This document shows, piece by piece, positions 1 to 7,786 of a stretch of DNA of 64,000 nt. The translations under genes were made by a program, and so were the position numbers. Numbering within the stretch: the first letter of the stretch is position 1; the number at the start of each line of letters is the position of its first letter. The stretch comes from Rubrimonas cliftonensis (GTDB lineage Bacteria > Pseudomonadota > Alphaproteobacteria > Rhodobacterales > Rhodobacteraceae). The notes beneath the pieces are model-generated. The model worked only from the letters and a program-made list of their open reading frames with translations, searched no databases and was not told the origin of the DNA. Location of the stretch: assembly GCF_900107585.1 (NCBI RefSeq), contig NZ_FNQM01000002.1, positions 186,001 to 250,000 of the forward strand, written 5' to 3'.

Positions 1-189
1 ATGGAGCTCGCTATGATCACGCCGCCGGTCGGCATCAACCTCTACGTCGTGCAGGGGCTGCGGACCCGCGGCCGCATCGACGACGTCATCATCGGGGCGG
101 CTCCGTTCGTCATCGCCATCATGGCGACCGTGCTGCTGCTCGCCGTCTGGCCGCAGATCGCCCTCTGGCTGCCCGGCGCGCTGCGCTGA
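1..189 (+). CDS. TRAP transporter large permease (DctM), C-terminal fragment
   Basis: The window opens inside this gene, so only the last 62 residues are visible. They contain the closing signature of TRAP large membrane subunits, ELAMITPPVGINLYVVQG, followed by a hydrophobic final helix (about residues 32-57) and a short tail. TRAP permeases import carboxylate-like solutes with a cation gradient. The hyuA-like gene begins about 40 bases after the stop, so this transporter may feed the hydantoinase/oxoprolinase pair. The apparent ATG at base 1 is an internal codon; the true start lies outside the window. Confidence 0.85.
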   Translation: MELAMITPPVGINLYVVQGLRTRGRIDDVIIGAAPFVIAIMATVLLLAVWPQIALWLPGALR

Positions 190-231
190 ACCTTGTCCCG
201 GCGCCCTGCGCCTGCTGTCGCGGAGACTGCA

Positions 232-2277
232 TTGACCGAACCCCACATCCGCATCGGCGTCGACATCGGCGGCACCTTCACCGATCTGCAGATCCTGAAC
301 GAGGCGACCGGCGCCCTGGCGAGCTTCAAGACGCCGACGACGCCCGACCCGTCCGAGGGCCTCGTGACCGGCGTGCGCGAGGCGGCGGCGCGCTTCGGCT
401 TCGACCTCGCGGCCGTCCGCCTGATCGTCCACGGCACGACCATCGCCACCAACGCGGTGCTGCAGCGCCGCCTCGCGCGGGGCGTGCTTCTGACGACCGC
501 GGGCTTCGAGGACGTGCTGGAGATCGGCCGCCACGGCCGCCGCGACATCTACGGCCTGAAGCCGCACCAGGAGCCGCCGCTGATCCCGCGCGACCGCCGG
601 CTCGGCCTGCCCGAGCGGATGCGCGCCGACGGCTCGGTGGAGACGCCGCTGACCGGGGCCGCGGTCGCCGAGGCGCTGGACCGGCTCGCCGCGCTGGGCG
701 CGGAGGCCGTCGCCGTCTGCCTGCTCAACGCCCATGTCAACGCGGCCCACGAGACGGCGCTCGCCGAGGCGCTGGCGCGCGCGCGCCCCGACCTGCCGGT
801 GTCGGTCTCCTCCGCCATCAGCCCCGAGATCCGCGAATACGAGCGCTGCTCGACCACCGCCCTCAACGCGCTGCTGATGCCGACCGTGGGCGGCTACCTC
901 GAGCGGCTGGGCGGGCGGATGGCGGAGGCGGGCCTCTCGGCGCGGCTGCTGCTGGTGCAGTCCAACGGCGGCGTCTGCACGGCGGCGCTGGCGAAGGCGC
1001 AGCCGGCGCGGCTGCTGCTCTCGGGCCCCTCCGGAGGGGCGCTCGCGACGCTGCGCACCGCGAAGGCGCTGGGCCGCGAGAACGTCATCGGCGTCGACAT
1101 GGGCGGCACCTCCTACGATGTCTGCGTCGTGGCGGGTGGCCGGCTGACCTCGGTGACGCAGGGCGAGATCGACGGGCTGCCCGTCCGCCTGCCCATGGTG
1201 GAGATCCGCACCATCGGCTCCGGCGGCGGCTCCATCGCGCGGGTGGACGAGGCCGGGCGGCTGCGGGTGGGGCCGGAAAGCGCGGGGTCGCAGCCCGGCC
1301 CGGTCTGCTACGGGCGCGGCGGCGAGCGGCCTACCGTGACCGACGCGAACGTGGCGCTGGCCCGGCTCGACCCCGGCTTCTTTCTAGGAGGCGCCATGGC
1401 GCTCGACCGCGCCGGCGCGGCGGCGGCGATCTCGCGCGACGTCGGTGCGCCGCTGGGGCTGGCGCCGGAGGCGGCGGCGGAGGGGATGCTCGCGGTGACG
1501 GAGGCGCGCCTCGCGGCCGCGGCGCGGCTCAGCCTGTTCGAGAAGGGGCTCGACCCGCGGGAGTTCGCGCTGCTCTCCTTCGGCGGCGCGGGTGGGCTGC
1601 ACGCCACCAGCGTCGCCGAGGCGCTGGGCGTGCGTGAGGTCGTGTTTCCCGCCGACGCCTCGACCTTCTCGGCCTTCGGCATCCTCTATTCCGACATCAC
1701 CCACGATCTTGCGCGCTCGCGCGTCACCCCCGCCGACGAAGCCGCGCTGCCCTGGCTCGCCGAGACGCTGGCGGAGCTGCGCGCGCAGGGCGAGGCGCTG
1801 CTCGCCGACGACGGCGTGCCCGAGGCCGACCGGCGCGCCGCCGTCTCGGTCGACATGCGCTATCGCGGGCAGGCGTTCGAGCTGGTCACGCCTTGGGAGG
1901 TCGACCTCCCCGACGCCGCGGCGCTGGCGCGGCTGCTCGACGGCTTCCACGAACTGCACCGGCTGCGGTTCTCCTACAGCGACCCCGACGCCGCGACCGA
2001 GATCGTGGCGGTGCGCCTGAACGCCATCGGCGCGCTGCGCACGGCGACCGAGGCGGGGCGCAGCGCTGGCGGGGAGGGGACGCCGCCGGGCGTCCGCGAA
2101 ATCTGGCTCGGCGGCGGCTGGCGGCCCGCAGCGGTTCACCGCCGCGAGGCGCTGACCGCCGCCGTCGACGGGCCGGCGCTCGTCGAGGAGGAATACACCA
2201 CCTGCCTCGTCGGCGAGGGCTGGCGCTGCGCGCCCGGCCCCGCCGGCGCGATGATCGTCACGAGGACCGCGCCATGA
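232..2277 (+). CDS. Hydantoinase/oxoprolinase family protein, subunit A
   Basis: The 681-residue protein belongs to the HyuA/5-oxoprolinase/acetone-carboxylase-beta family, which opens cyclic amides such as hydantoins or 5-oxoproline with ATP. The N-terminal ASKHA phosphate motif GVDIGGTFTD is at about residues 7-16, and a second one, GVDMGGTSYDV, lies near residue 290. A TTG start at 232 is preferred because GGAG lies 6 bases upstream; a TTG at 193 in the same frame would add 13 residues. Its stop overlaps the next start by 4 bases (ATGA), so the two subunits are probably translationally coupled. The exact substrate cannot be read from sequence. Confidence 0.9.
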   Translation: MTEPHIRIGVDIGGTFTDLQILNEATGALASFKTPTTPDPSEGLVTGVREAAARFGFDLAAVRLIVHGTTIATNAVLQRRLARGVLLTTAGFEDVLEIGRHGRRDIYGLKPHQEPPLIPRDRRLGLPERMRADGSVETPLTGAAVAEALDRLAALGAEAVAVCLLNAHVNAAHETALAEALARARPDLPVSVSSAISPEIREYERCSTTALNALLMPTVGGYLERLGGRMAEAGLSARLLLVQSNGGVCTAALAKAQPARLLLSGPSGGALATLRTAKALGRENVIGVDMGGTSYDVCVVAGGRLTSVTQGEIDGLPVRLPMVEIRTIGSGGGSIARVDEAGRLRVGPESAGSQPGPVCYGRGGERPTVTDANVALARLDPGFFLGGAMALDRAGAAAAISRDVGAPLGLAPEAAAEGMLAVTEARLAAAARLSLFEKGLDPREFALLSFGGAGGLHATSVAEALGVREVVFPADASTFSAFGILYSDITHDLARSRVTPADEAALPWLAETLAELRAQGEALLADDGVPEADRRAAVSVDMRYRGQAFELVTPWEVDLPDAAALARLLDGFHELHRLRFSYSDPDAATEIVAVRLNAIGALRTATEAGRSAGGEGTPPGVREIWLGGGWRPAAVHRREALTAAVDGPALVEEEYTTCLVGEGWRCAPGPAGAMIVTRTAP

Positions 2278-3929
2278 CCCCCGACGCCCTCAAACCCGAC
2301 GCCGACGCGCTCAGCCCCGTCAGCCTTGAGATCTTCCGCAACGCGCTGACCGCCACGGCGGCGGAGATGGACGTCACCGTGTGGCGCACCTCGCGCTCAA
2401 CGGTGGTGCGCGAGCTGCTGGACTACTCCACCGCCGTCTTCGACCGCGACGGCCGCAACGTCGCCCAGGCCGCCCGCATCCCGCAGCACCTCAACTCCAT
2501 GGGCGCCGGGCTGCTGACGGTGATCGAGGAGCATCTGCCGCTCGACCGGTGGGAGGACGGCGACGTGGTGATCACCAACGATCCCTACAGCGGCGGCCAG
2601 CACATCCCCGACATCCTCGCCTTCCGCCCGGTGTTCGTGAACGGCGCGCGCGTCGCCATCGTCGGCACGCTCTGCCACCATCTCGACATGGGCGGCATGG
2701 CGGCGGGCTCCTACTCCGCCACGGCGACGGAGATCTTCCAGGAGGGGCTGCGCATCCCGCCGATCAAGCTCGTCCGGCGCGGCGCAATGGACGAGAACGT
2801 GTTCGCGATCATGACGCGCAACGTGCGGCGGCCGGACATGCTGAAGGGCGACCTTCAGGCGCAGCTCGCCTCGCTCGGCGTGGGCGAGGCGAATGTGCGC
2901 GCGCTCGCCGGGAGGGTGGGCGCGGAGGTCTTCGTCGCCTCCTGCGCGCGCATTCTCGACCAGTCCGAGGCCGCGATGCGGGCGATGCTCTCGCGCATTC
3001 CCGACGGCGTCTATTCCTTCGAGGACTGGCTGGACGACGACGGCATCACGCCCGACCCGATCCGCATCCACGCCGAAGTCACCATCGCTGGCGACCGCGC
3101 GACGGTGGACCTTTCCGGCTCCAGCCCGCAGGCGCGCGGGCCGGTGAACGCGACGCTGGCCTCGTCGCTCTCGGGCGTCACCTTCGCGATGCTCGCTGTC
3201 TCCGACGTCGACATCCCCGCCAACGCCGGCTGCATGAGGCCGGTGACGGTGGTCGCGCCCGAGGGCCTCGTCGTGAGCGCGCGGAGCCCCGCGCCGGTGG
3301 CCAACCGCATCGCCTGCACCCATCGCGTCGCGACCACCATCCTCGGCGCGCTGAGCCGCGCGATCCCCGACCGGGTGCCCGCAGCCTACTACGGCGTCAG
3401 CTATGTGATGACCTTCCAGACCATCGGGCTGGACGGCGCGCGCGGCGTGCTGGTGGAGATCGAGGTCGGCGGCTCCGGCGCCCATCACGACGTCGACGGG
3501 CTCTCGGGCTACACCTACGGGATGCACAACAACTCCAACATCCCCGTCGAGATGATCGAGAGCGAGATGCCGCTGACGATCATGGCCTATGGCCTCTCGC
3601 CGGGGTCGGGCGGGGCGGGGCGGCGGCGCGGCGGGCTGGGCCTGTTCCGGGAATGGCGCGTCGACAGCCCGGAGGCGATCTTCTCCGCCAACGCCGAGCG
3701 CTTCCGCTTCCGCCCCTACGGTCTGGAGGGCGGCGAGCCGGGGCGCGAGGGCCGGCTGACGCTGATCCGCGACGGCGAACGCACGGCGCTCGGCTCCAAG
3801 GTCAACAACCTCCCGCTCAGGCGCGGCGACGTGATCCGGCTGGAGACCTCGGGCGGCGGCGGCTTCGGCCCGCTGGCTGACCGCGCGCCGGAGGCGGCGG
3901 CGCGCGACGCGGCCCTCGGCTACGTCTGA
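2274..3929 (+). CDS. Hydantoinase B/oxoprolinase family protein, subunit B
   Basis: The 551-residue partner of the preceding subunit has the usual size and the usual HyuB features: an N-terminal LSPVSLEIFRNAL block, the NDPYSGGQHIPD motif near residue 103, and a glycine-rich C-terminal end (SGGGGFGP). HyuA and HyuB work together as an ATP-dependent cyclic-amide hydrolase. The start overlaps the hyuA-like stop by 4 bases. An open frame continues far upstream of this ATG but lies entirely within subunit A and does not look like protein. About 100 bases separate it from the antiporter gene. Confidence 0.9.
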   Translation: MTPDALKPDADALSPVSLEIFRNALTATAAEMDVTVWRTSRSTVVRELLDYSTAVFDRDGRNVAQAARIPQHLNSMGAGLLTVIEEHLPLDRWEDGDVVITNDPYSGGQHIPDILAFRPVFVNGARVAIVGTLCHHLDMGGMAAGSYSATATEIFQEGLRIPPIKLVRRGAMDENVFAIMTRNVRRPDMLKGDLQAQLASLGVGEANVRALAGRVGAEVFVASCARILDQSEAAMRAMLSRIPDGVYSFEDWLDDDGITPDPIRIHAEVTIAGDRATVDLSGSSPQARGPVNATLASSLSGVTFAMLAVSDVDIPANAGCMRPVTVVAPEGLVVSARSPAPVANRIACTHRVATTILGALSRAIPDRVPAAYYGVSYVMTFQTIGLDGARGVLVEIEVGGSGAHHDVDGLSGYTYGMHNNSNIPVEMIESEMPLTIMAYGLSPGSGGAGRRRGGLGLFREWRVDSPEAIFSANAERFRFRPYGLEGGEPGREGRLTLIRDGERTALGSKVNNLPLRRGDVIRLETSGGGGFGPLADRAPEAAARDAALGYV

Positions 3930-4033
3930 ACCCGCGGCCCTGCGGCGTCATCGGACGGCCCGGGCCCTCGATTGCATGGCCGCGGGGCGGCCAATAAGCT
4001 GACCCGGCCGGGTGGGCTGGCGTCGGGAGTTCG

Positions 4034-6565
4034 ATGGACATCGCGCTCTACCTCGCGGCGGCGACGAGCCTGATCATGGCCGCCGCCGCCGGCCTGTCGG
4101 CGGTCTCGCGCTTCGTCGGCCTGCCGATGCCCGTCGTCGTGGCCTTCGCGGGGCTGCTCTACGGCGTTTTCGGGCTGACCAGCGGCCTGACCTTCTCCGG
4201 CGCCGCGCTCGACAGCTACGACCAGTGGTTCGTCGAGTCGCTGGCGCTCGACGCCAGCGGGCTGCTGCTGCTGTTCCTGCCGCCGCTGCTGTTCGAGATG
4301 GCGATGGGCGTCGATTTGCGCCGCATCCGCGACGAGGCGGCGACCATCGCCATCATGGCGATCATCGCGGTTATCGTCGCGACGGCGACGGTGGGCGCGG
4401 GCGTCTGGCTCGGCTCGGCGTGGATGGGCTCCGGCGTCGGGCTCGTCGCCTGCCTGCTGCTCGGCGCCGCCGTCTCCACCACCGACCCCGCGGCGGTGAT
4501 CACGACCTTTCGCGAGATCGGCGCGCCGCGGCGGCTCGCCGCGCTGCTGGAGGGCGAGAGCCTGCTGAACGACGCCGCCGCCATCGCGCTCTACGCGCTG
4601 CTGCTGGGGGTGGCGGCGTCGCAGGGCTCGGCGACCTTCGGCGGTTTTCTGGGCGATTTCTCGCAGTCCTTCGCGGTCGGCGCGGCGACGGGTCTTGCGA
4701 TGGCGTGGCTGGCGGCGCGGATCTATCCGCTGCTCGGGGCCTCCGCCGCGGCGGAGGCGTCGGCCACGGTCGCGCTCGCCTACGGCGCGCATCTGGCGGC
4801 GGAAGTGGTCTTCGGCGGCTCCGGCGTCGTGGCGGTTGTGGTGGCCGGCGCCGTCACCGGCTCCTCCGGCTTCGTCAGCATGGGGCCGCGCAACTGGGCG
4901 ACGACGCGGGCGGTCTGGGCGCAGATCGGCTTCTGGGCCAACGCGGCGATCCTGTTCATCGTCGCCTCCGCCACGCCGGCGCTGCTCGCCGATTTCACGG
5001 TCGCCGACGGCGCGCTGGTGGTCGTCGTCTATGTCGGGGCGCTGCTGGCGCGCGGCGCGGTGCTGTTCGGGCTGCTCCCGGTTCTCGACCGCGCCGGCCT
5101 CTCGACGCCCATCGGCGCGCGCCAGAAGGCGCTGCTGCTCTGGGGCGGGGTGCGCGGGGCGGTGACGCTGGTGCTGGCGATCTCGCTCACCGAGGTCTCG
5201 GCGCTGGGCGAGGACGCGGGGATCGTCGGCGCCGTCGCAGCGGCCTACACGCTAGCGACGCTGGGCCTCAACGCGGCGACGCTCGGCTGGGTCACGCGGC
5301 GGCTGGGGCTCGACCGGCTGTCGCCCGCCGACGCGGCGCTGCGCGAGCGCGTCGCCGCCGGCGCCATCGAGCGCGTCGCCGAGGTGGTCTCGAACCTCGC
5401 GCGCGCCCGCGACATCGAGCCCGAGGCCGTCGCATTCGTCACCGACGCCCTGCGCCGCCGCCGGATGGAGGCGGAGGAGGAGGCCGAGGCGGAGGCGCAG
5501 GGCGAGCGCATCCCCTTCGGCGAGCGACTGCGGCTCGGCCTGACCATCGTCTGCGGGCAGGAGGCGCGGCTGGTGCGCCGGGCGTTCGAGGAGGGCGCCA
5601 TCGGCCCGCGCGCCACGCTCGCGCTTTCCGGCGCGGCGGAGCGGCTGGCCGACGCCGCGCGCGTCGGCTCGCGGGAGGGCTACGACGCCGCGGTGGAGGC
5701 CGAACTGCGCCCCACGGCCTGGTTCCGCGCCGTCCATCGCCTGCACCGGCTGTCGGGCTTCAGCCGGCCGCTGCGGCAGGCGCTGGAGCTGCGCCAGACC
5801 TGCCTGCTGGAGACCGAGCGCGTCATCGGCGAGCTTCAGGCGTTCAGCCAGACGCGGCTGCCGGCGATGGTGGGCGCCGACGCCGCCGCCAACATCGCCG
5901 CCGCGCTGGCGGGCCGGCTCGACGGCGTGGTCGACGAGATCACGGCGCTGTCGCTGCAATACCCCGCCTATGCGCTGGCGCTGGAGAAGGCGCTGATGGC
6001 GCGCGCGGCCGTGCGGCGCGAGCGGCAGGAATACGACCGGCTGCACCGCGACGGCGTCGTGGGGCCGGAGCTGCGCGAGGCGCTCGCGCGCGAGCTGGAC
6101 GATCTGGAGCGCCGCGTCGCCGCGCCGCCGCGCCTCGACGTGAGCGCCTCCTCCATCGACCTGCTGAGCGCCGCGCCGATGTTCGCCGGGCTCGACGACA
6201 AGCAGAAGCGCCGCGTCGCCAAGCTGCTGCGCACCCGGCCGATCTTTCCCGGCGACGTGATCGCGGAGATCGGCGAGCGCGGCGACACGCTGCACTTCGT
6301 GGCTTCCGGCGCGCTGGAGGTGCAGCACGGCGACGGGCGCGCCATCACCCTGTCGAACGGCGCCTTCTTCGGCGAGCTCGGCCTTCTGGCGCCCTCGCGA
6401 CGGCGCGCCACGCGGGTCGTCTCGCTCAGCTTCGGCCAGCTCCTCACCCTGTCGCGGCGCGATTTTCGCCGGCTCGCCAGCCGCGAGCCCGAGATCGAGC
6501 AGCGCATCCGCAGCGCCGCAGAGGCGCAGCTCCGCGGCGGATTCTCGGCGCCAGGGCAGCGCTAG
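4034..6565 (+). CDS. CPA1-type Na+/H+ antiporter with C-terminal cyclic-nucleotide-binding-like domain
   Basis: The 843-residue inner-membrane protein has two parts. Residues 1 to about 420 form a multi-helix monovalent cation/proton antiporter core with EGESLLNDAAAI (about 172-183) and WGGVRGAVTLVLAISL (about 375-390), both typical of NhaP/CPA1 exchangers. After a long charged linker, residues of about 708-830 form a Crp-like cyclic-nucleotide-binding fold, with PGDVIAEIGERGDTLHFV and FFGELGLLAPSRRRATRV in the position of the phosphate-binding cassette. This order resembles plant SOS1 and sperm-type exchangers and suggests gating by a nucleotide or by the domain's conformation. Ligand and ion specificity are unknown. 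It is transcribed alone. Confidence 0.88.
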   Translation: MDIALYLAAATSLIMAAAAGLSAVSRFVGLPMPVVVAFAGLLYGVFGLTSGLTFSGAALDSYDQWFVESLALDASGLLLLFLPPLLFEMAMGVDLRRIRDEAATIAIMAIIAVIVATATVGAGVWLGSAWMGSGVGLVACLLLGAAVSTTDPAAVITTFREIGAPRRLAALLEGESLLNDAAAIALYALLLGVAASQGSATFGGFLGDFSQSFAVGAATGLAMAWLAARIYPLLGASAAAEASATVALAYGAHLAAEVVFGGSGVVAVVVAGAVTGSSGFVSMGPRNWATTRAVWAQIGFWANAAILFIVASATPALLADFTVADGALVVVVYVGALLARGAVLFGLLPVLDRAGLSTPIGARQKALLLWGGVRGAVTLVLAISLTEVSALGEDAGIVGAVAAAYTLATLGLNAATLGWVTRRLGLDRLSPADAALRERVAAGAIERVAEVVSNLARARDIEPEAVAFVTDALRRRRMEAEEEAEAEAQGERIPFGERLRLGLTIVCGQEARLVRRAFEEGAIGPRATLALSGAAERLADAARVGSREGYDAAVEAELRPTAWFRAVHRLHRLSGFSRPLRQALELRQTCLLETERVIGELQAFSQTRLPAMVGADAAANIAAALAGRLDGVVDEITALSLQYPAYALALEKALMARAAVRRERQEYDRLHRDGVVGPELREALARELDDLERRVAAPPRLDVSASSIDLLSAAPMFAGLDDKQKRRVAKLLRTRPIFPGDVIAEIGERGDTLHFVASGALEVQHGDGRAITLSNGAFFGELGLLAPSRRRATRVVSLSFGQLLTLSRRDFRRLASREPEIEQRIRSAAEAQLRGGFSAPGQR

Positions 6566-6571
6566 GCGTGA

Positions 6572-6592
6572 CGCCGCCCCGCCCCGGCGGCG
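6572..6592 (+). terminator. Possible hairpin after antiporter gene
   Basis: CGCCGCC and GGCGGCG form a 7-bp stem around a 7-base loop, starting 7 bases after the antiporter stop. The trailing sequence (ATTGTT) is only weakly U-rich, so this is a possible terminator, not a clear one. Confidence 0.3.
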
Positions 6593-6719
6593 GCATTGTT
6601 ACGGTTTCATGTCAGGTGGTTAACGGGCGAACGAAAAAAGCCGTGCATGTCCGCGCCCGCTGTGTTGAGCTATGCGCAAGACGCAAAGCCGTCATAATCG
6701 ACACAGGTGGAAATTCGAT

Positions 6720-7691
6720 ATGCGCATGATCAAGACGATCGCCGTCGCAAGCGCCGGTCTGCTCGGCGCGCTGACCTCCGCTTCGGCGCAGGAGACGTTC
6801 ATCACGATCGGCACCGGCGGCCAGACCGGCGTGTACTATGTCGTCGGGCAGTCGATCTGCAGCCTCGTCAACCGAGGCCAGTCCCAGCACGGCATCCGCT
6901 GCACGGCGCCCTCCACCGGCGGATCGATCGCCAACATCAACGCCATCAAGGCGGGCGACATGGACATGGGCGTGGCCCAGTCCGACTGGCAGTATCACGC
7001 CTACAATGGCAGCGCGCGGTTCGAGGGCGAGGGCTTCCCCGGCATCCGCGCGGTGTTCTCGGTGCATCCCGAGCCGTTCACGGTGGTCGCGCGCGCCGAC
7101 GCCGGCATCTCGACCTTCGACGACCTCAAGGGCAAGCGCGTGAACGTCGGCGTTCCGGGCTCGGGCCAGCTCGCCACCATGCAGGTGGTGCTCGACGCCA
7201 AGGGCTGGACGATGGACGACTTCTCGCTCGCCTCCGAACTCGCCCCTTCCGAGCAGGCGCAGGCGATGTGCGACAACAAGGTTGACGCGATCATCTTCAC
7301 CGCCGGCCACCCCAACGGCTCGATCCAGGAGGCCACCACGTCCTGCGAGGCGGTGCTGGTCGACGTCTCGGGCCCGGCGATCGAGCAGCTCGTCGCCGAC
7401 AACCCGTTCTACGCGGTCGCGACCGTGCCGGGCGGCATGTACGCCGGAAACCCCGAGGACGTGACGACCTTCGGCGTCCGCGCCACCTTCGTTTCGGCCG
7501 ACACCGTGCCCGAGGAGACGATCTACCAGACCGTCAAGGCCGTCTTCGACAATTTCGGGCGCTTCAAGCGGCTGCATCCCGCCTTCGCGACCCTGAACGA
7601 GGAGGAGATGATCACCTCCGGCAACTCCGCGCCGCTGCATGACGGCGCCCGGCGCTACTTCGCCGAGAAGGGCTGGCTGCCCACCAACTGA
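6720..7691 (+). CDS. TAXI family TRAP transporter solute-binding protein
   Basis: The 323-residue periplasmic protein has a signal peptide (MRMIKTIAVASAGLLGALTS, cleavage near ASAQ-ET) and the TAXI opening motif ITIGTGGQTGVYYVVG, which gives the family its name. GGSIANINAIKAGDMDMGVAQSDW forms part of the ligand cleft. It should capture the solute moved by the fused permease downstream. The ATG at 6720 is chosen because AGGTGG lies about 9 bases upstream and the signal peptide begins there; an earlier ATG at 6672 would add 16 polar residues. TAXI proteins are often linked to glutamate or other acids, but the ligand here cannot be inferred. Confidence 0.92.
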   Translation: MRMIKTIAVASAGLLGALTSASAQETFITIGTGGQTGVYYVVGQSICSLVNRGQSQHGIRCTAPSTGGSIANINAIKAGDMDMGVAQSDWQYHAYNGSARFEGEGFPGIRAVFSVHPEPFTVVARADAGISTFDDLKGKRVNVGVPGSGQLATMQVVLDAKGWTMDDFSLASELAPSEQAQAMCDNKVDAIIFTAGHPNGSIQEATTSCEAVLVDVSGPAIEQLVADNPFYAVATVPGGMYAGNPEDVTTFGVRATFVSADTVPEETIYQTVKAVFDNFGRFKRLHPAFATLNEEEMITSGNSAPLHDGARRYFAEKGWLPTN

Positions 7692-7786
7692 GGCCGCCAG
7701 GGGCGTTCGCCGTCGCGGCGGTCCGGCGCCGCCGCGACGCCCCGGCGCAGCATCGTGCGCGAGTGTGCAGGACGGAGACCGCAGCC

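Noticed and set aside
6665-6698. TTGAGC and CATAAT as a promoter for the TAXI binding protein
   Set aside because: The spacing is 22 bases, too long for a sigma-70-type promoter; no better pair was found.
4012-6729. Long forward frame overlapping the antiporter gene in another phase
   Set aside because: The translation is almost all R, A, G and P, while the other phase gives clear antiporter and nucleotide-binding motifs.
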